Shown here one piece after another: positions 47,385 to 58,147 of a stretch of 64,000 nt of DNA. Made by a program: the position numbers and the translations under genes. Origin of the DNA: Collimonas pratensis (lineage in GTDB: Bacteria > Pseudomonadota > Gammaproteobacteria > Burkholderiales > Burkholderiaceae_D); NCBI RefSeq assembly GCF_001584185.1, contig NZ_CP013234.1, positions 1,984,001 through 2,048,000 on the forward strand. The letters are read 5' to 3'. A model generated the notes under the pieces. That model was not told where the DNA came from. It worked only from the letters and a program-made list of their open reading frames with translations, and ran no database searches. Positions within the stretch are counted from its first letter, which is position 1. Each line of letters opens with the position of its first letter.

Positions 47385-50234
47385 ATGATAAAAGAAAGAA
47401 AGTTGCCTCATGCGCTGCGACTGATGTTTTCAGGCGGCGTGGCTGTAGGGCTAGGATTGCTGGCTCATTCGGTACAGGCGCAGGAGACAAAGGCCGACGA
47501 TTCATCGCAACAGATGCAACGTGTTGAAATTACAGGTTCATCAATCAAACGTATTACCAAAGAAGGGGCTCTGCCGGTCCAGACGCTGACGCAAGACGAC
47601 ATCGCCAAGAGCGGCGCCACTTCGGTGACCGACCTGATCCAGGCTTTGCCTTCGATGCAGGGCTTCGTCCCGCAGTCGAGCTCGGTCAACGGTAGCGGCG
47701 GCGGCTTGGAAACAGCCTCCATCCACGGCATCGGATCAGCTTACACGCTGGTGCTGCTGAACGGTCGCCGGATCGCTCGCTCGCAGGATACCGCGGTCAA
47801 CCTGGCCAGCATCCCGCTGTCTGCTGTCGAACGGGTTGAAATCCTGACTGACGGCGCCTCGGCCTTGTACGGCTCCGATGCGATCGGCGGCGTGGTCAAC
47901 TTCATTCTCAAGAAAAATTCCACCGACCTGACACTGACCGGCAATTACAATTCTCCGCTCAAGTCAGGCGGCAAGAGCTACAACGTCGGCATCACCAAAG
48001 GTTTCGGTGATCTGGACAAGGATGGCTACAACGTCATGCTGTCGTACAGCCACGACGAACAGGCCAACCTGGAAGCGAACCAGCGCAGTTTTTCCAATAG
48101 CGGCCTGGTGCCGTTCAGCGTCGGCGGCCAGCAATACTCGCTGTACCAGTTGAGCAGCTATACGGCGCCAGCCGGCGTGACGCTGAAAAGCAACGGCGGT
48201 AACACCGTGACGCAGTTTTCACCCAATTATCTGCAAACCGGCCAATGCGCGGCGAATACTTTCCTGTCCGGCCAGTATTGCAAATACAATTACGCCTCGA
48301 CGGTGGAGCTGATTCCGAAGTCGACACGCGACAGTTTTGTCGCATCGGGCAATTTCAAGCTCAACAGCGCTACTACGCTGTTCGGTGAAGTAGTGGCGTC
48401 GAGCTTCAAGATCGAGCCGCAATATGCGCCGGCAGCCCAGGGCTTGCAGCTGACGCCTGGCAGCGCTTTGTACAACAAATACGTCACGCCCTATCTGGGG
48501 CAGCTGGGAATCGCTCCGGGTGACGTGACCGGCGCTACGATGAACATGCGCCTGGTCGATGCCGGCGGCCGTACCGACGAGTACAAGACCAACGCCTTGC
48601 ACATGGCGTTCGGGGTGGATGGCAATGCTTATGGATGGGACTACAACGCGTCCTTCACCCATTCGCAAAATACCTGGACCGACACGGCGACCGGCGGCTA
48701 CCTCAGCAACAACGCCTTCAACACCATCGTTGCGGCAGGTAATTTCGATCCTTTCGCGACTCCCGGATCAGCGGCGGGCGTATTGGCGCCAGCCGTTCTG
48801 CACCAGGAACTGAATAAATCGACCACCAAGCTGGATGTGCTGAACCTGCATGCTTCGCATGACTTGTTCACATTGCCAGCGGGTACCGCGCAGATCGGTA
48901 TCGGCGCCGAAGTGGCAAGAGAGCAGTACAGCCTGAGCCCGAGCGCCATTTTGATGGGGACCAATGCGCTCCAGCCTAATTACACCGACTTCATGATCGG
49001 CGGTAATGCCGGCCAGCTGCCAATCGATGCAAGCCGCAAGAACTACGGCGCCTTCACCGAATTGCTGGTGCCGGTGGCGAAGAACCTGGACCTGACAGGC
49101 GCCTTGCGTTACGACAGCTACGATGCTGCCAAAAACGATGCGAACTTTGACATCAACGGCAATCCGATCGCTTCGGCAACCCAAGGCAACTCCGCCAGCA
49201 AAGCCACGTACAAGATTTCGGCACGCTGGCAGCCTGTGGATTCCTTCCTGTTGCGCGGTTCCTACGGCACAGGCTTCCGGGCTCCTAACCTGTCGCAGAT
49301 CACCAATCCGCTGTCGCCGTTTGGCGTAACCCTGGGAACATACACCTGCCCGTTTTCACCACCTGATCCACGTGCGGCAGGTTGCCAAGGCACGTCTCAG
49401 TACGACGTGCTGCAAGGTGGTAACGGCCAGACTGGTTCCGCTGGTTTGAAGCCGGAAACATCAACCCAGAGCACGATTGGCTTCCGTCTGGAGCCGATCC
49501 GCAACCTGTCGATCGGTTTCGATCTGTGGCGCGTCAATATCAAGAACCAGATCGTGTTCCTGCCGGAGTCGCTGCCGTTCGCTAATCCAGCTGCGTATTC
49601 GAACTACCTGACCTTGTACAACGATCCGGCTATCGGACCAACAGTGGCCCTGCTGCAAACACCGGTCAATCTGGCCAGTGCTTCGTACCAAGGTATCGAC
49701 TGGGATCATAGCTACCGGACCAAGACGCCGATTGGCGACATGAGCCTGCAATGGACTGGTACTTACATGCTGAAGGCCCAACAGGATATCCCGGGCAACG
49801 GCGTGCAGAGCGACATCGGCAAGTACGGTTCGGATCAGCAGGTGGTGTTCCGCATCATCTCGCACCTGGCTGCTTCCTGGAAGCAATCGGACCATTGGAC
49901 GCATACCCTGACCGCCAACTACCGTTCCGGTTATCACGACCAGACCTATACGGCAGACAGCGGTGCGGTGCGCATCATCAATCCTGACGGTTCGTACGGC
50001 GCTTTTGTGGACATGCCTAACCACGATGTGGCTTCTTACACCACATTCGACTGGCAAACCAAGCTGACTGTGCAAAAGGGTCTGGAAATCACGGCAGGCA
50101 TCAAGAATCTGTTTGCCCGTACTCCGCCTTTGTCTCTGGTCAATGCCGGCGGCGGCAACCAGGTTGGCTATGATGCACGCTACACTGATCCGCTGGGACG
50201 TCAGCTCTACCTCACCGGCAGCTACAAGTTCTGA
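47385..50234 (+). CDS. TonB-dependent receptor
   Basis: ATG 47385 (AAAGGGAG nine bases upstream) gives 949 residues. A signal peptide ends near VQA. The plug domain starts with RVEITGSSIKRITKEGALPV, with VNLASIPLSAVERVEILTDG, ALYGSDAIGGVVNFIL and TDLIQALPS. The 22-strand barrel ends RQLYLTGSYKF with the terminal Phe needed for assembly. The QRVEITGSSIKR start marks the large class that imports carbohydrates, peptides or siderophores. There is no Fur box or nearby transporter, so the substrate is unknown. The two-component system just upstream may control it. Confidence 0.93.
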   Translation: MIKERKLPHALRLMFSGGVAVGLGLLAHSVQAQETKADDSSQQMQRVEITGSSIKRITKEGALPVQTLTQDDIAKSGATSVTDLIQALPSMQGFVPQSSSVNGSGGGLETASIHGIGSAYTLVLLNGRRIARSQDTAVNLASIPLSAVERVEILTDGASALYGSDAIGGVVNFILKKNSTDLTLTGNYNSPLKSGGKSYNVGITKGFGDLDKDGYNVMLSYSHDEQANLEANQRSFSNSGLVPFSVGGQQYSLYQLSSYTAPAGVTLKSNGGNTVTQFSPNYLQTGQCAANTFLSGQYCKYNYASTVELIPKSTRDSFVASGNFKLNSATTLFGEVVASSFKIEPQYAPAAQGLQLTPGSALYNKYVTPYLGQLGIAPGDVTGATMNMRLVDAGGRTDEYKTNALHMAFGVDGNAYGWDYNASFTHSQNTWTDTATGGYLSNNAFNTIVAAGNFDPFATPGSAAGVLAPAVLHQELNKSTTKLDVLNLHASHDLFTLPAGTAQIGIGAEVAREQYSLSPSAILMGTNALQPNYTDFMIGGNAGQLPIDASRKNYGAFTELLVPVAKNLDLTGALRYDSYDAAKNDANFDINGNPIASATQGNSASKATYKISARWQPVDSFLLRGSYGTGFRAPNLSQITNPLSPFGVTLGTYTCPFSPPDPRAAGCQGTSQYDVLQGGNGQTGSAGLKPETSTQSTIGFRLEPIRNLSIGFDLWRVNIKNQIVFLPESLPFANPAAYSNYLTLYNDPAIGPTVALLQTPVNLASASYQGIDWDHSYRTKTPIGDMSLQWTGTYMLKAQQDIPGNGVQSDIGKYGSDQQVVFRIISHLAASWKQSDHWTHTLTANYRSGYHDQTYTADSGAVRIINPDGSYGAFVDMPNHDVASYTTFDWQTKLTVQKGLEITAGIKNLFARTPPLSLVNAGGGNQVGYDARYTDPLGRQLYLTGSYKF

Positions 50235-50265
50235 CCGTAGCTAGCTAGCAGGCTGATCACGCCTG

Positions 50266-50300
50266 AAAGCCGGACGCGAAGTTTGCGTCCGGCTTTTTTA
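50266..50300 (+). terminator. Rho-independent terminator after the receptor
   Basis: GCCGGACGC-GAAGTTT-GCGTCCGGC followed by a T-run, 35 bases after the receptor stop. Confidence 0.93.
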
Positions 50301-50443
50301 TGTCCGCCGTAACGCAGCCTGAATTCAGGCCTTGGATTTTCTGCAGCCAAATGTTTCAGTGAAGAACTGATAAGATAGGCCGATCGTCTGATGTGAAACT
50401 GGCAGCGTGACGGCTGCCGCCTTTCTGACAGGAAGATCTGCCC

Positions 50444-51823
50444 ATGAACTTAGCTAGCCGTCCAGCGGTGCTGGACTTGATTGGCAATACCCCGCTGATA
50501 GAAGTCACGCGGCTCGATACCGGCTGCTGCCAGTTGTTCCTCAAGCTGGAATCGCAAAATCCCGGCGGCTCTATCAAGGACCGCATCGGACTGTCCATGA
50601 TCGATGCGGCCGAGAAGGACGGCCGCCTGCAGCCCGGCGGCACCGTGATCGAGGCGACTGCCGGCAATACCGGCCTGGGCCTGGCGCTGGTGGCTTGCGC
50701 CAAAGGTTATCGCGTGATCCTGGTGGTGCCGGACAAGATGGCGGTGGAAAAAATCCAGCACCTGAAAGCGCTGGGCGCGCAAATCCATATCACCCGTTCC
50801 GACGTCGGCAAAGGCCATCCGGAGTATTACCAGGATGTGGCAGCGCGCCTGGCGCGCGAAATGCCGGGCGCTTTCTTTGCCGACCAGTTCAACAATCCGC
50901 ACAACCCGCTGGCGCATGAGCAAAGCACCGGCCCCGAGATTTGGCAGCAATGCGAACAGCGGCTGGATGCGATTGTCTGCGGCGTCGGCTCGGCCGGCAC
51001 GCTGACCGGCCTGACGCGTTTCTTCCGCAAGGCGCAGCCGCAGCTGGAATTTGTGCTGGCCGATCCGCAGGGATCGATCCTGGCCGAGTATGTCAACACC
51101 GGTGAGATAACCTCGACGCCGGGTTCCTGGGCAGTCGAAGGCATCGGCGAGGATTTCATTCCATCGATTGCCGACCTCTCGGCGGTGAAACATACATATA
51201 CCATCAGCGACGAAGAAAGCTTCCGCTGCGCGCGCGAACTGGTGCGGGCGGAAGGCATCCTTGGCGGTTCCTCCACCGGCACCTTGCTGGCGGCGGCTTT
51301 GCGCTATTGCCGCGAGCAGACGGTGCCCAAGCGCGTGGTCACCATCGTCTGCGATACCGGCACCCGCTACCTGTCGAAGGTGTACAACGACAACTGGATG
51401 CGCGACCAGGGCTTGCTCAAGCGCGAAATACTGGGCGACCTGCGCGACATCATCGGCCGCCGCTACACCGACGGCGGCGTCATCAGCGTTGCCGCCGACG
51501 ATACCCTGATGACCGCCTTCAACCGCATGCGCAGCGCCGACGTCTCGCAATTGCCGGTGCTGGCGCAGGAGGGCCGCCAAGTGGTCGGCATCATCGATGA
51601 ATCTGACCTGCTGCTCAAGGTGGCGGCAGCGCCCGCGCACTTCAGCGACCCGGTCAGCAGCACCATGACCAGCGCCATAGAAAAGCTGGCGCCAGACGCC
51701 GGCTTGCCGGCCTTGCGCAACACGCTGGCGCGCGGCCTGGTCGCCATCATTGCCGACGACCAGCAATTCCATGGCCTGATTACCCGTTTCGATCTACTCA
51801 ACCATCTTCGCAGGAGCCTATGA
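50444..51823 (+). CDS. Cystathionine beta-synthase with CBS domains
   Basis: The 459-residue protein has the PLP fold type II core (LIGNTPLIEVTRLD, PLP lysine in GGSIKDRIG, phosphate loop EATAGNTGLG, GVGSAGTLTGLTRF). A C-terminal CBS pair follows (residues about 345-455, VISVAADDTLMTAFNRMRSA). It condenses serine and homocysteine to cystathionine, with the CBS pair as a regulatory module. It overlaps the cystathionine lyase gene by four bases, which together give a reverse transsulfuration operon. No heme-binding N-terminus is present. Confidence 0.9.
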   Translation: MNLASRPAVLDLIGNTPLIEVTRLDTGCCQLFLKLESQNPGGSIKDRIGLSMIDAAEKDGRLQPGGTVIEATAGNTGLGLALVACAKGYRVILVVPDKMAVEKIQHLKALGAQIHITRSDVGKGHPEYYQDVAARLAREMPGAFFADQFNNPHNPLAHEQSTGPEIWQQCEQRLDAIVCGVGSAGTLTGLTRFFRKAQPQLEFVLADPQGSILAEYVNTGEITSTPGSWAVEGIGEDFIPSIADLSAVKHTYTISDEESFRCARELVRAEGILGGSSTGTLLAAALRYCREQTVPKRVVTIVCDTGTRYLSKVYNDNWMRDQGLLKREILGDLRDIIGRRYTDGGVISVAADDTLMTAFNRMRSADVSQLPVLAQEGRQVVGIIDESDLLLKVAAAPAHFSDPVSSTMTSAIEKLAPDAGLPALRNTLARGLVAIIADDQQFHGLITRFDLLNHLRRSL

Positions 51824-53034
51824 TGAAATCAGACCCGAGCAACCATAAAGAGGGCGGCCACGCGGCCGGCATGCATTTCGCCACGCGCGTGATCCACGCC
51901 GGCCAGGCGCCCGATCCGTCTACCGGCGCCATCATGCCGCCGATCTACGCCACCTCCACCTTCGTGCAGCAAAGTCCGGGCGTGAACAAGGGCCTGGATT
52001 ACGGCCGTTCCCATAATCCGACGCGCTGGGCGCTGGAGCGCTGCGTCGCCGATCTCGAGCAGGGCGCGCAAGGCTTCGCCTTCGCTTCCGGCATGGCCGC
52101 TGCCGCTAATGTGCTGGAGTTGCTGGATGCTGGCGCCCATGTGATTGCCGGCGACGACCTCTACGGCGGCACCTACCGCCTGTTCGACAAGGTGCGGCGG
52201 CGTAGCGCCGGCCTGTCGTTCAGCTATGTCAACCTGGTCGATCCGCAAAACCTGCTGGACGCTATCCGGCCCGAAACCAAGATGGTGTGGGTAGAAACGC
52301 CAACCAATCCGATGCTGAAACTGGCGGACCTGGAAGCGATCGCCAAGATCTGCCGCGAGCGCGGCATTATCGCCGTGGCCGACAATACCTTCGCCAGCCC
52401 GATGGTGCAGCAGCCGTTGACGCTGGGCTTCGACGTCGTGCTGCATTCCACCACCAAATACCTGAATGGCCACTCCGACATCATCGGCGGTATCGCCGTG
52501 GTCGGCCGCGAAGCGCGCCAGGCGGAATGGCTGGAGCGGCTTGGATTCCTGCAGAACGCGGTGGGTGCCATTGCCGGTCCGTTCGACAGTTTCCTGGCTC
52601 TGCGCGGCATCAAGACATTGGCGCTGCGGGTCGAGCGCCATTGCCAGAACGGGCTGGAGCTGGCCAACTGGCTGGAAAGCCTGCCGGAAGTGGCGCGCGT
52701 CCATTATCCAGGCTTGCGCTCGCATCCCCAGCATGAGCTGGCGCAACGTCAGATGCAAGGCTATGGCGGCATCATCTCGGTCGACCTGAAAACCGACCTG
52801 GCCGGCGCCCGGCGCTTCCTCGAGCGCTGTGAAATCTTCGCCCTGGCGGAAAGCCTGGGCGGCGTCGAAAGCCTGATCGAGCATCCAGCCATCATGACGC
52901 ATGCGACGATTCCCGCGGCGCACCGGGCGACGCTGGGGATCACCGATACGTTGATCCGGTTATCGGTCGGGGTGGAAAATATTGCCGATCTGAAGAAGGA
53001 TTTGCAAAACGCCTTTGCTGCGATGAAAGCATGA
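51820..53034 (+). CDS. Cystathionine gamma-lyase / trans-sulfuration PLP enzyme
   Basis: The 404-residue fold type I protein has FATRVIHAGQAPDPSTGAIM, the conserved Tyr in GLDYGRSHNPT, EQGAQGFAFASGMAAAANVL, and the PLP lysine in HSTTKYLNGHSD. It ends SLGGVESLIEHPAIMTHATI. Paired with the upstream beta-synthase, it most likely cleaves cystathionine to cysteine; gamma-synthase or methionine-lyase activity cannot be ruled out from sequence. It overlaps the next gene (ATGA). Confidence 0.9.
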   Translation: MMKSDPSNHKEGGHAAGMHFATRVIHAGQAPDPSTGAIMPPIYATSTFVQQSPGVNKGLDYGRSHNPTRWALERCVADLEQGAQGFAFASGMAAAANVLELLDAGAHVIAGDDLYGGTYRLFDKVRRRSAGLSFSYVNLVDPQNLLDAIRPETKMVWVETPTNPMLKLADLEAIAKICRERGIIAVADNTFASPMVQQPLTLGFDVVLHSTTKYLNGHSDIIGGIAVVGREARQAEWLERLGFLQNAVGAIAGPFDSFLALRGIKTLALRVERHCQNGLELANWLESLPEVARVHYPGLRSHPQHELAQRQMQGYGGIISVDLKTDLAGARRFLERCEIFALAESLGGVESLIEHPAIMTHATIPAAHRATLGITDTLIRLSVGVENIADLKKDLQNAFAAMKA

Positions 53035-53567
53035 GCCAGAGTTTGCCGGAATGGGAGCAACGGCTGGCGGCGCTGTGGCAGCAGATCGATGCCATTGCGC
53101 CGGAGCAGCTTGTGGCCGGGGTCGACGCGCTGGCCGCAGAGCGGCCTGAGGCTGACCCCGTGGCGCTGTTCGAGCGTGCCTGCGTGCGGGACACTGCTGG
53201 CTTGGAAGCGGAGGCGGAGCCGCTGTACCGGGCGGCCCTGGCCAGCGCAAGTCTCGATCCTTACCGCCAGGCACGGGCGTCGATCCAGCTTGGCAGCAGC
53301 TTACGCCTGCTTGGGCAGCTGGATGAAAGTGAGCGTCTGATTAGCGCCCAGCTGCAGCGTTATGCCGATCCCGCCTACGGCACTGCTTTGTACGATGAAA
53401 CCCGGGCCATCCTGGCGCTCACGTATCTGGTGCAGGGCAGGGCGGTGGAGGCGGCTTGCCTGGCGCTGACGACGCTGGCGCCGCATTTGTCGCGCTATAA
53501 CCGTTCGGTGACAGGAAACGCCGCGGAAATTCTCAAGAACGCCGCGTTGGCCTCGAGCTGGTCTTGA
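53031..53567 (+). CDS. Tetratricopeptide-repeat protein (TPR_5-like)
   Basis: The 178-residue protein has helical pairs such as AEPLYRAALASASLDPYRQA, RASIQLGSSLRLLGQLDES and DETRAILALTYLVQGRAVEA, of the TPR_5/UPF type. It is coupled by four bases to the cystathionine lyase gene, so it is part of the sulfur amino-acid operon. Its partner protein is unknown. No signal peptide; likely cytoplasmic. Confidence 0.8.
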   Translation: MSQSLPEWEQRLAALWQQIDAIAPEQLVAGVDALAAERPEADPVALFERACVRDTAGLEAEAEPLYRAALASASLDPYRQARASIQLGSSLRLLGQLDESERLISAQLQRYADPAYGTALYDETRAILALTYLVQGRAVEAACLALTTLAPHLSRYNRSVTGNAAEILKNAALASSWS

Positions 53568-53609
53568 TCGCCGGCTGAAGTTTCTAGGTTGTCCGCAACA
53601 AATAAAAAG

Positions 53610-53645
53610 CCCGGATGCCTGTGTCTACACAGGCATCCGGGACTT
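53610..53645. terminator. Strong bidirectional terminator
   Basis: CCCGGATGCCTGTGT-CT-ACACAGGCATCCGGG is a perfect 15-bp stem (53610-53641) with AAAAAG before and TTTT after. It separates the rightward sulfur operon from the leftward protease remnant. Confidence 0.9.
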
Positions 53646-53658
53646 TTCCACAGTGCGC

Positions 53659-53757
53659 TTACTGGTAGTTGACCACCAGCGAAGCGCCGCTGACAGCGCC
53701 GGGCGCGTCGATGGTGACGCTTTCGGCATTGCTGCTGCCGTTGGATTTGGCGTCGTA
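53659..53757 (-). pseudogene. Truncated duplicate of the protease 3' end
   Basis: Read leftward this encodes [32 protein letters not shown] (shown in parts in the intact gene) and a stop. It matches the C-terminus of the M4 protease at 54186, with an in-frame loss of 12 codons and a few substitutions. It is cut off at the left edge of hairpin repeat copy B. It therefore looks like the remains of a second, tandem protease gene or C-terminal domain. Confidence 0.85.
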
Positions 53758-53758
53758 A

Positions 53759-53834
53759 TTAAATAGGGTCGGAGTTTTTTTTCGCGGCTTTTTGCGAAAA
53801 TTACTCCGACCCTACTTAACGGGCTACGGAGTAC
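53759..53834. repeat. Hairpin repeat family, copy B
   Basis: The left arm TTAAATAGGGTCGGAGT (53759-53775) pairs with ACTCCGACCCTACTTAA (53803-53819) apart from one G-T position. It has an inner TTTTCGC/GCGAAAA stem and the conserved tail GGGCTACGGAGTAC (53821-53834). It truncates the protease remnant exactly at its edge. Confidence 0.85.
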
Positions 53835-53904
53835 GTGTCTTGGCATGCTAAGAACTGCATGTGCGTTGCTAAAACTGTTGCTACTCCGTGGAAGCTAGCC
53901 GGGG

Positions 53905-54058
53905 TGGCCCGGCGGCCAGTCACTTTTTCTTGCTTTGCCCCTCGCCGGGCGCAAGAAAAGTAACCAAAAAGAAGGCGACCGCACAGCCGTTGCCCGCCGT
54001 CGGCAACGTCAGCATGCGGGGTACTTCAAAAGCAACGCCAACTTCAAAAGCTACTCCC
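53905..54058. repeat. Repetitive intergenic patch between hairpin copies B and C
   Basis: ACTTTTTCTTGC (53922-53933) is mirrored by GCAAGAAAAGT (53951-53961). This GCAAGAAAAGTAACCAAAAAG block is a familiar intergenic repeat in betaproteobacteria and translates spuriously as KVTKKKAT. Two near-identical 18-base units, ACTTCAAAAGCAACGCCA (54023) and ACTTCAAAAGCTACTCCC (54041), follow. An ORF at 53888-54124 crosses it and copy C and is not believed to be a gene. Confidence 0.6.
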
Positions 54059-54063
54059 ACGCA

Positions 54064-54139
54064 GTCAACCGGGGTCAGAGTAATTTTCGCGGCCTTTTGC
54101 GAAAATTACTCTGACCCCGGTTGACGGACTACGGAGTAC
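54064..54139. repeat. Hairpin repeat family, copy C
   Basis: Arms of 27 bases (54064-54090, 54099-54125) are perfectly complementary: GTCAACCGGGGTCAGAGTAA continues into TTTTCGC, with the mirror on the right. The tail GGACTACGGAGTAC (54126-54139) is shared with copies A and B. Relative to copy A, the arm pairs differ on both sides (ACC/GGT for AAT/ATT and CAG/CTG for CGG/CCG), keeping the stem intact. Confidence 0.88.
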
Positions 54140-54185
54140 TTACGGTTGCATGCCAAGAATGGTCATGCCTTGCAGCTTTACTCGC

Positions 54186-56005
<1,820 letters not shown>

Positions 56006-56076
56006 GGTATCTCACTCTCTTGAAATTGATGCGTGGATAAGACATAAGGTGACCAGATACTTCGCGAACAAAAACA

Positions 56077-56208
56077 CTACCGGCAATCCAGGGCGTCCTT
56101 GGCCTCCAGCTCAAGCATTTGATAAAGAAACATCGTTTGTGCCTGATGCCATTGCTGCAGTCCATAGAAAGAGAGGCTGACGACCAGGATTCCTGCGATG
56201 AATTTCAT
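56077..56208 (-). CDS. Possible small single-span membrane protein
   Basis: A 43-codon ORF, MKFIAGILVVSLSFYGLQQW, has a hydrophobic N-terminal helix and then an amphipathic tail ending ALDCR. It lies between the protease and the CVNH-type gene, on the protease strand. No clear ribosome site precedes it and no family is recognised. The rest of 56006-56458 (453 bases) shows no other gene. Confidence 0.35.
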   Translation of the reverse strand: MKFIAGILVVSLSFYGLQQWHQAQTMFLYQMLELEAKDALDCR

Positions 56209-56458
56209 TTGTGGCGTGCGCAACCTAAGTTACGTATTGTTACAAAATGAAATGTCATGCAGCAACATACGTGAATTTTTATTGCCGAAATAGCTGTTAT
56301 TTCTTACAGGCAAGGCTGTTCGAGGGCGTGCCGGAGGATGTCTGACAGGAGGGAAGTGAGGTGGCGCAGCAGGGTAATAGCGGAAAACGTGCAGGGAGGG
56401 CGGGTTTTGCCGAAGTATAATTGTGACGATACAAAATGTTTCGCTGAAGGAGAAAAAA

Positions 56459-57046
56459 ATGAAAATCAAATCCATGCTGATGGTCGTTGCCTGCAGCGCG
56501 TTTGCCGCCTGTGCCGCAAGTCCTTACAACGACGGCTATAACCAGTACCAGTCGGGCGCTCCCGGCTACTATGGCAATGCCCCGGTGGTCGCTTATGGCG
56601 GCTATGGCGATCAGCGCGATGATCGCTACGACGACCGTGATGACAACCGCTATGGCGGCAACAATTGGACGCCGCCCGGGAGCTACCGCGATTCCTGCCG
56701 CGATATCGTGGTGCGGCGCGGCATGCTGGAAGCAACCTGCGGCGGCGATAATGGCGGCAGAAGGACCGCAATCCCCCTGTCCTCCTGTCGCAGCGGCAGT
56801 TTTGAAAATATCAACGGCAACCTGCAATGCACGGGCGGAGGAGATCGCGGCTACGGCGGTTCCAACAGAGACCTGCCGCCAGGCAGCTATCTCCAGTCTT
56901 GCTCGGAAATCGGGGTGCGGGGCGGCGTGCTGGAAGCAACCTGCGGCGGCGGCGACAACCGCCGGATACGCTCCTCAATCTCGGTGCGTTCCTGCAGGAG
57001 CGGCAGCTTTGCCAATATCAACGGCTACCTGCAGTGCGACCGCTAA
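56459..57046 (+). CDS. Lipoprotein with two CVNH-like repeats
   Basis: ATG 56459 with AAGGAG six bases upstream gives 195 residues. A lipoprotein-type signal ends at Cys18 (SAFAAC), then a Gly/Tyr/Asp-rich linker. Two repeats of about 55 residues start PPGSYRDSCRDIVV and PPGSYLQSCSEIGV. Each has four Cys at matching spacings (80, 94, 110, 124 and 148, 162, 179, 193) and the block INGNLQC/INGYLQC. This is the pattern of cyanovirin-N homology domains, which bind mannose-rich glycans. A surface or periplasmic sugar-binding role is inferred. Confidence 0.72.
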   Translation: MKIKSMLMVVACSAFAACAASPYNDGYNQYQSGAPGYYGNAPVVAYGGYGDQRDDRYDDRDDNRYGGNNWTPPGSYRDSCRDIVVRRGMLEATCGGDNGGRRTAIPLSSCRSGSFENINGNLQCTGGGDRGYGGSNRDLPPGSYLQSCSEIGVRGGVLEATCGGGDNRRIRSSISVRSCRSGSFANINGYLQCDR

Positions 57047-57069
57047 TCGTCCGCTGGCAATAGCAACGA

Positions 57070-57990
57070 TCAAAGCAGTTCGACGCTCAGCAGGTTGACG
57101 TAGCAACTCTCACGTGTCGTGCTGACAAAGTCGACCAGGTAGGGCTGCTGCGACACCTCGGGCAGGCAGGCCGCATACAGGCGTCCGGTCAGGCCCTTGG
57201 CGGTGATTCTCTTGGCCAGCACATAATCGCGCGTCAGGTAATTCTGCGCCGCCCAGATCGGCAAGGTAGCGATGCCGCGCCGGCTGGCGACCAGTTGCAG
57301 CATCGCCACTGTCAGCTCGGTGGTGCGGCGCGCGGTCTGGATGCCGGCCGGCTTGAGCACCTGACGGACCACGTCCAGCATGTCGTCCGGCACCGGATAG
57401 GTAATCAGGGTGTCGCCGGCAAAATCCTCCGCCACCAGATATTCCTTGGCCGCCAGCGGATGATCGTGCGCCACCAGCGCCACGATTTCAAAACTGAACA
57501 GGGCGTGATAATCGACTTTTTCATCGGGGTCGACTTCCGCCACGATCGCCACATCGGCGCGATGTTCATACAGCAGGCCGACCGGATCGGCCTGGAAACC
57601 CGAAACGATATCCAGTTCTACCTCTGGCCAGCGCTTGCGGAAAATATCCATGGCCGGCATCAGCCAGTCAAAGCAGGTGTGGCATTCCACCGCGATCCGT
57701 AGCTGGCCGGCGACGCCTTGCGCCATGCGCACCAGGTCGCGCTCGCTTTCCGCCACCTGTGGCAATACCGCATCGGCCAGCTTCAGCAGCCGTTCGCCGG
57801 CCGGGGTAAACCGTACCGGCACCGATTTGCGTTCAAACAAGGTGGTGCCGTGATGATCTTCCAGCTGCTTGATCTGGTGCGACAGCGCCGACTGGGTGAC
57901 ATTGAGCAGGGTCGCCGCGCGCAGCAGGTTACCGGCTTCGCGCAGGGCGTGCAGGGTTTTCAGGTGGCGTAATTCGAGGATGGATTGCAT
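57070..57990 (-). CDS. metR: MetR, LysR-family activator of methionine genes
   Basis: The 306-residue protein starts MQSILELRHLKTLHALREAG and continues LLNVTQSALSHQIKQLEDHH, the MetR-type DNA-binding domain; its sensor domain binds homocysteine in E. coli. It is divergent from metE across 157 bases, the classical arrangement, in which it activates metE. A three-unit 12-base tandem repeat (ATAAGGTTGC-type) covers its start region at 57989-58022. I could not find a clear TGAA-N5-TTCA MetR site. Confidence 0.93.
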   Translation of the reverse strand: MQSILELRHLKTLHALREAGNLLRAATLLNVTQSALSHQIKQLEDHHGTTLFERKSVPVRFTPAGERLLKLADAVLPQVAESERDLVRMAQGVAGQLRIAVECHTCFDWLMPAMDIFRKRWPEVELDIVSGFQADPVGLLYEHRADVAIVAEVDPDEKVDYHALFSFEIVALVAHDHPLAAKEYLVAEDFAGDTLITYPVPDDMLDVVRQVLKPAGIQTARRTTELTVAMLQLVASRRGIATLPIWAAQNYLTRDYVLAKRITAKGLTGRLYAACLPEVSQQPYLVDFVSTTRESCYVNLLSVELL

Positions 57991-58022
57991 AAGGTTGCCG
58001 ATAAGGTTGCTAGTAAGTTGCC
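57989..58022. repeat. 12-base tandem repeat in metR-metE intergenic region
   Basis: ATAAGGTTGCCG (57989), ATAAGGTTGCTA (58001) and a shortened GTAAGTTGCC (58013) follow one another. They sit in the metR untranslated leader, with the metR start codon inside the first unit. Confidence 0.65.
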
Positions 58023-58147
58023 AAAATAATCAAAAAAATCTTCTGTATTAGTAAAATTCAAGTTGAGTCTTAATATTTATCGTTTGAATCATAATCCAAG
58101 CTGGTCCAAGATGCGAGTCATCGAACATGTTTTTATTGGAGACAGAG

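Noticed and set aside
53888..54124. 78-codon frame with the KVTKKKAT stretch
   Set aside because: It is translated from repetitive DNA and a hairpin arm; this repeat gives spurious frames in many genomes.
57991..58147. MetR operator between metR and metE
   Set aside because: Near matches to TGAA-N5-TTCA exist, but none is convincing. Only the tandem repeat is reported.
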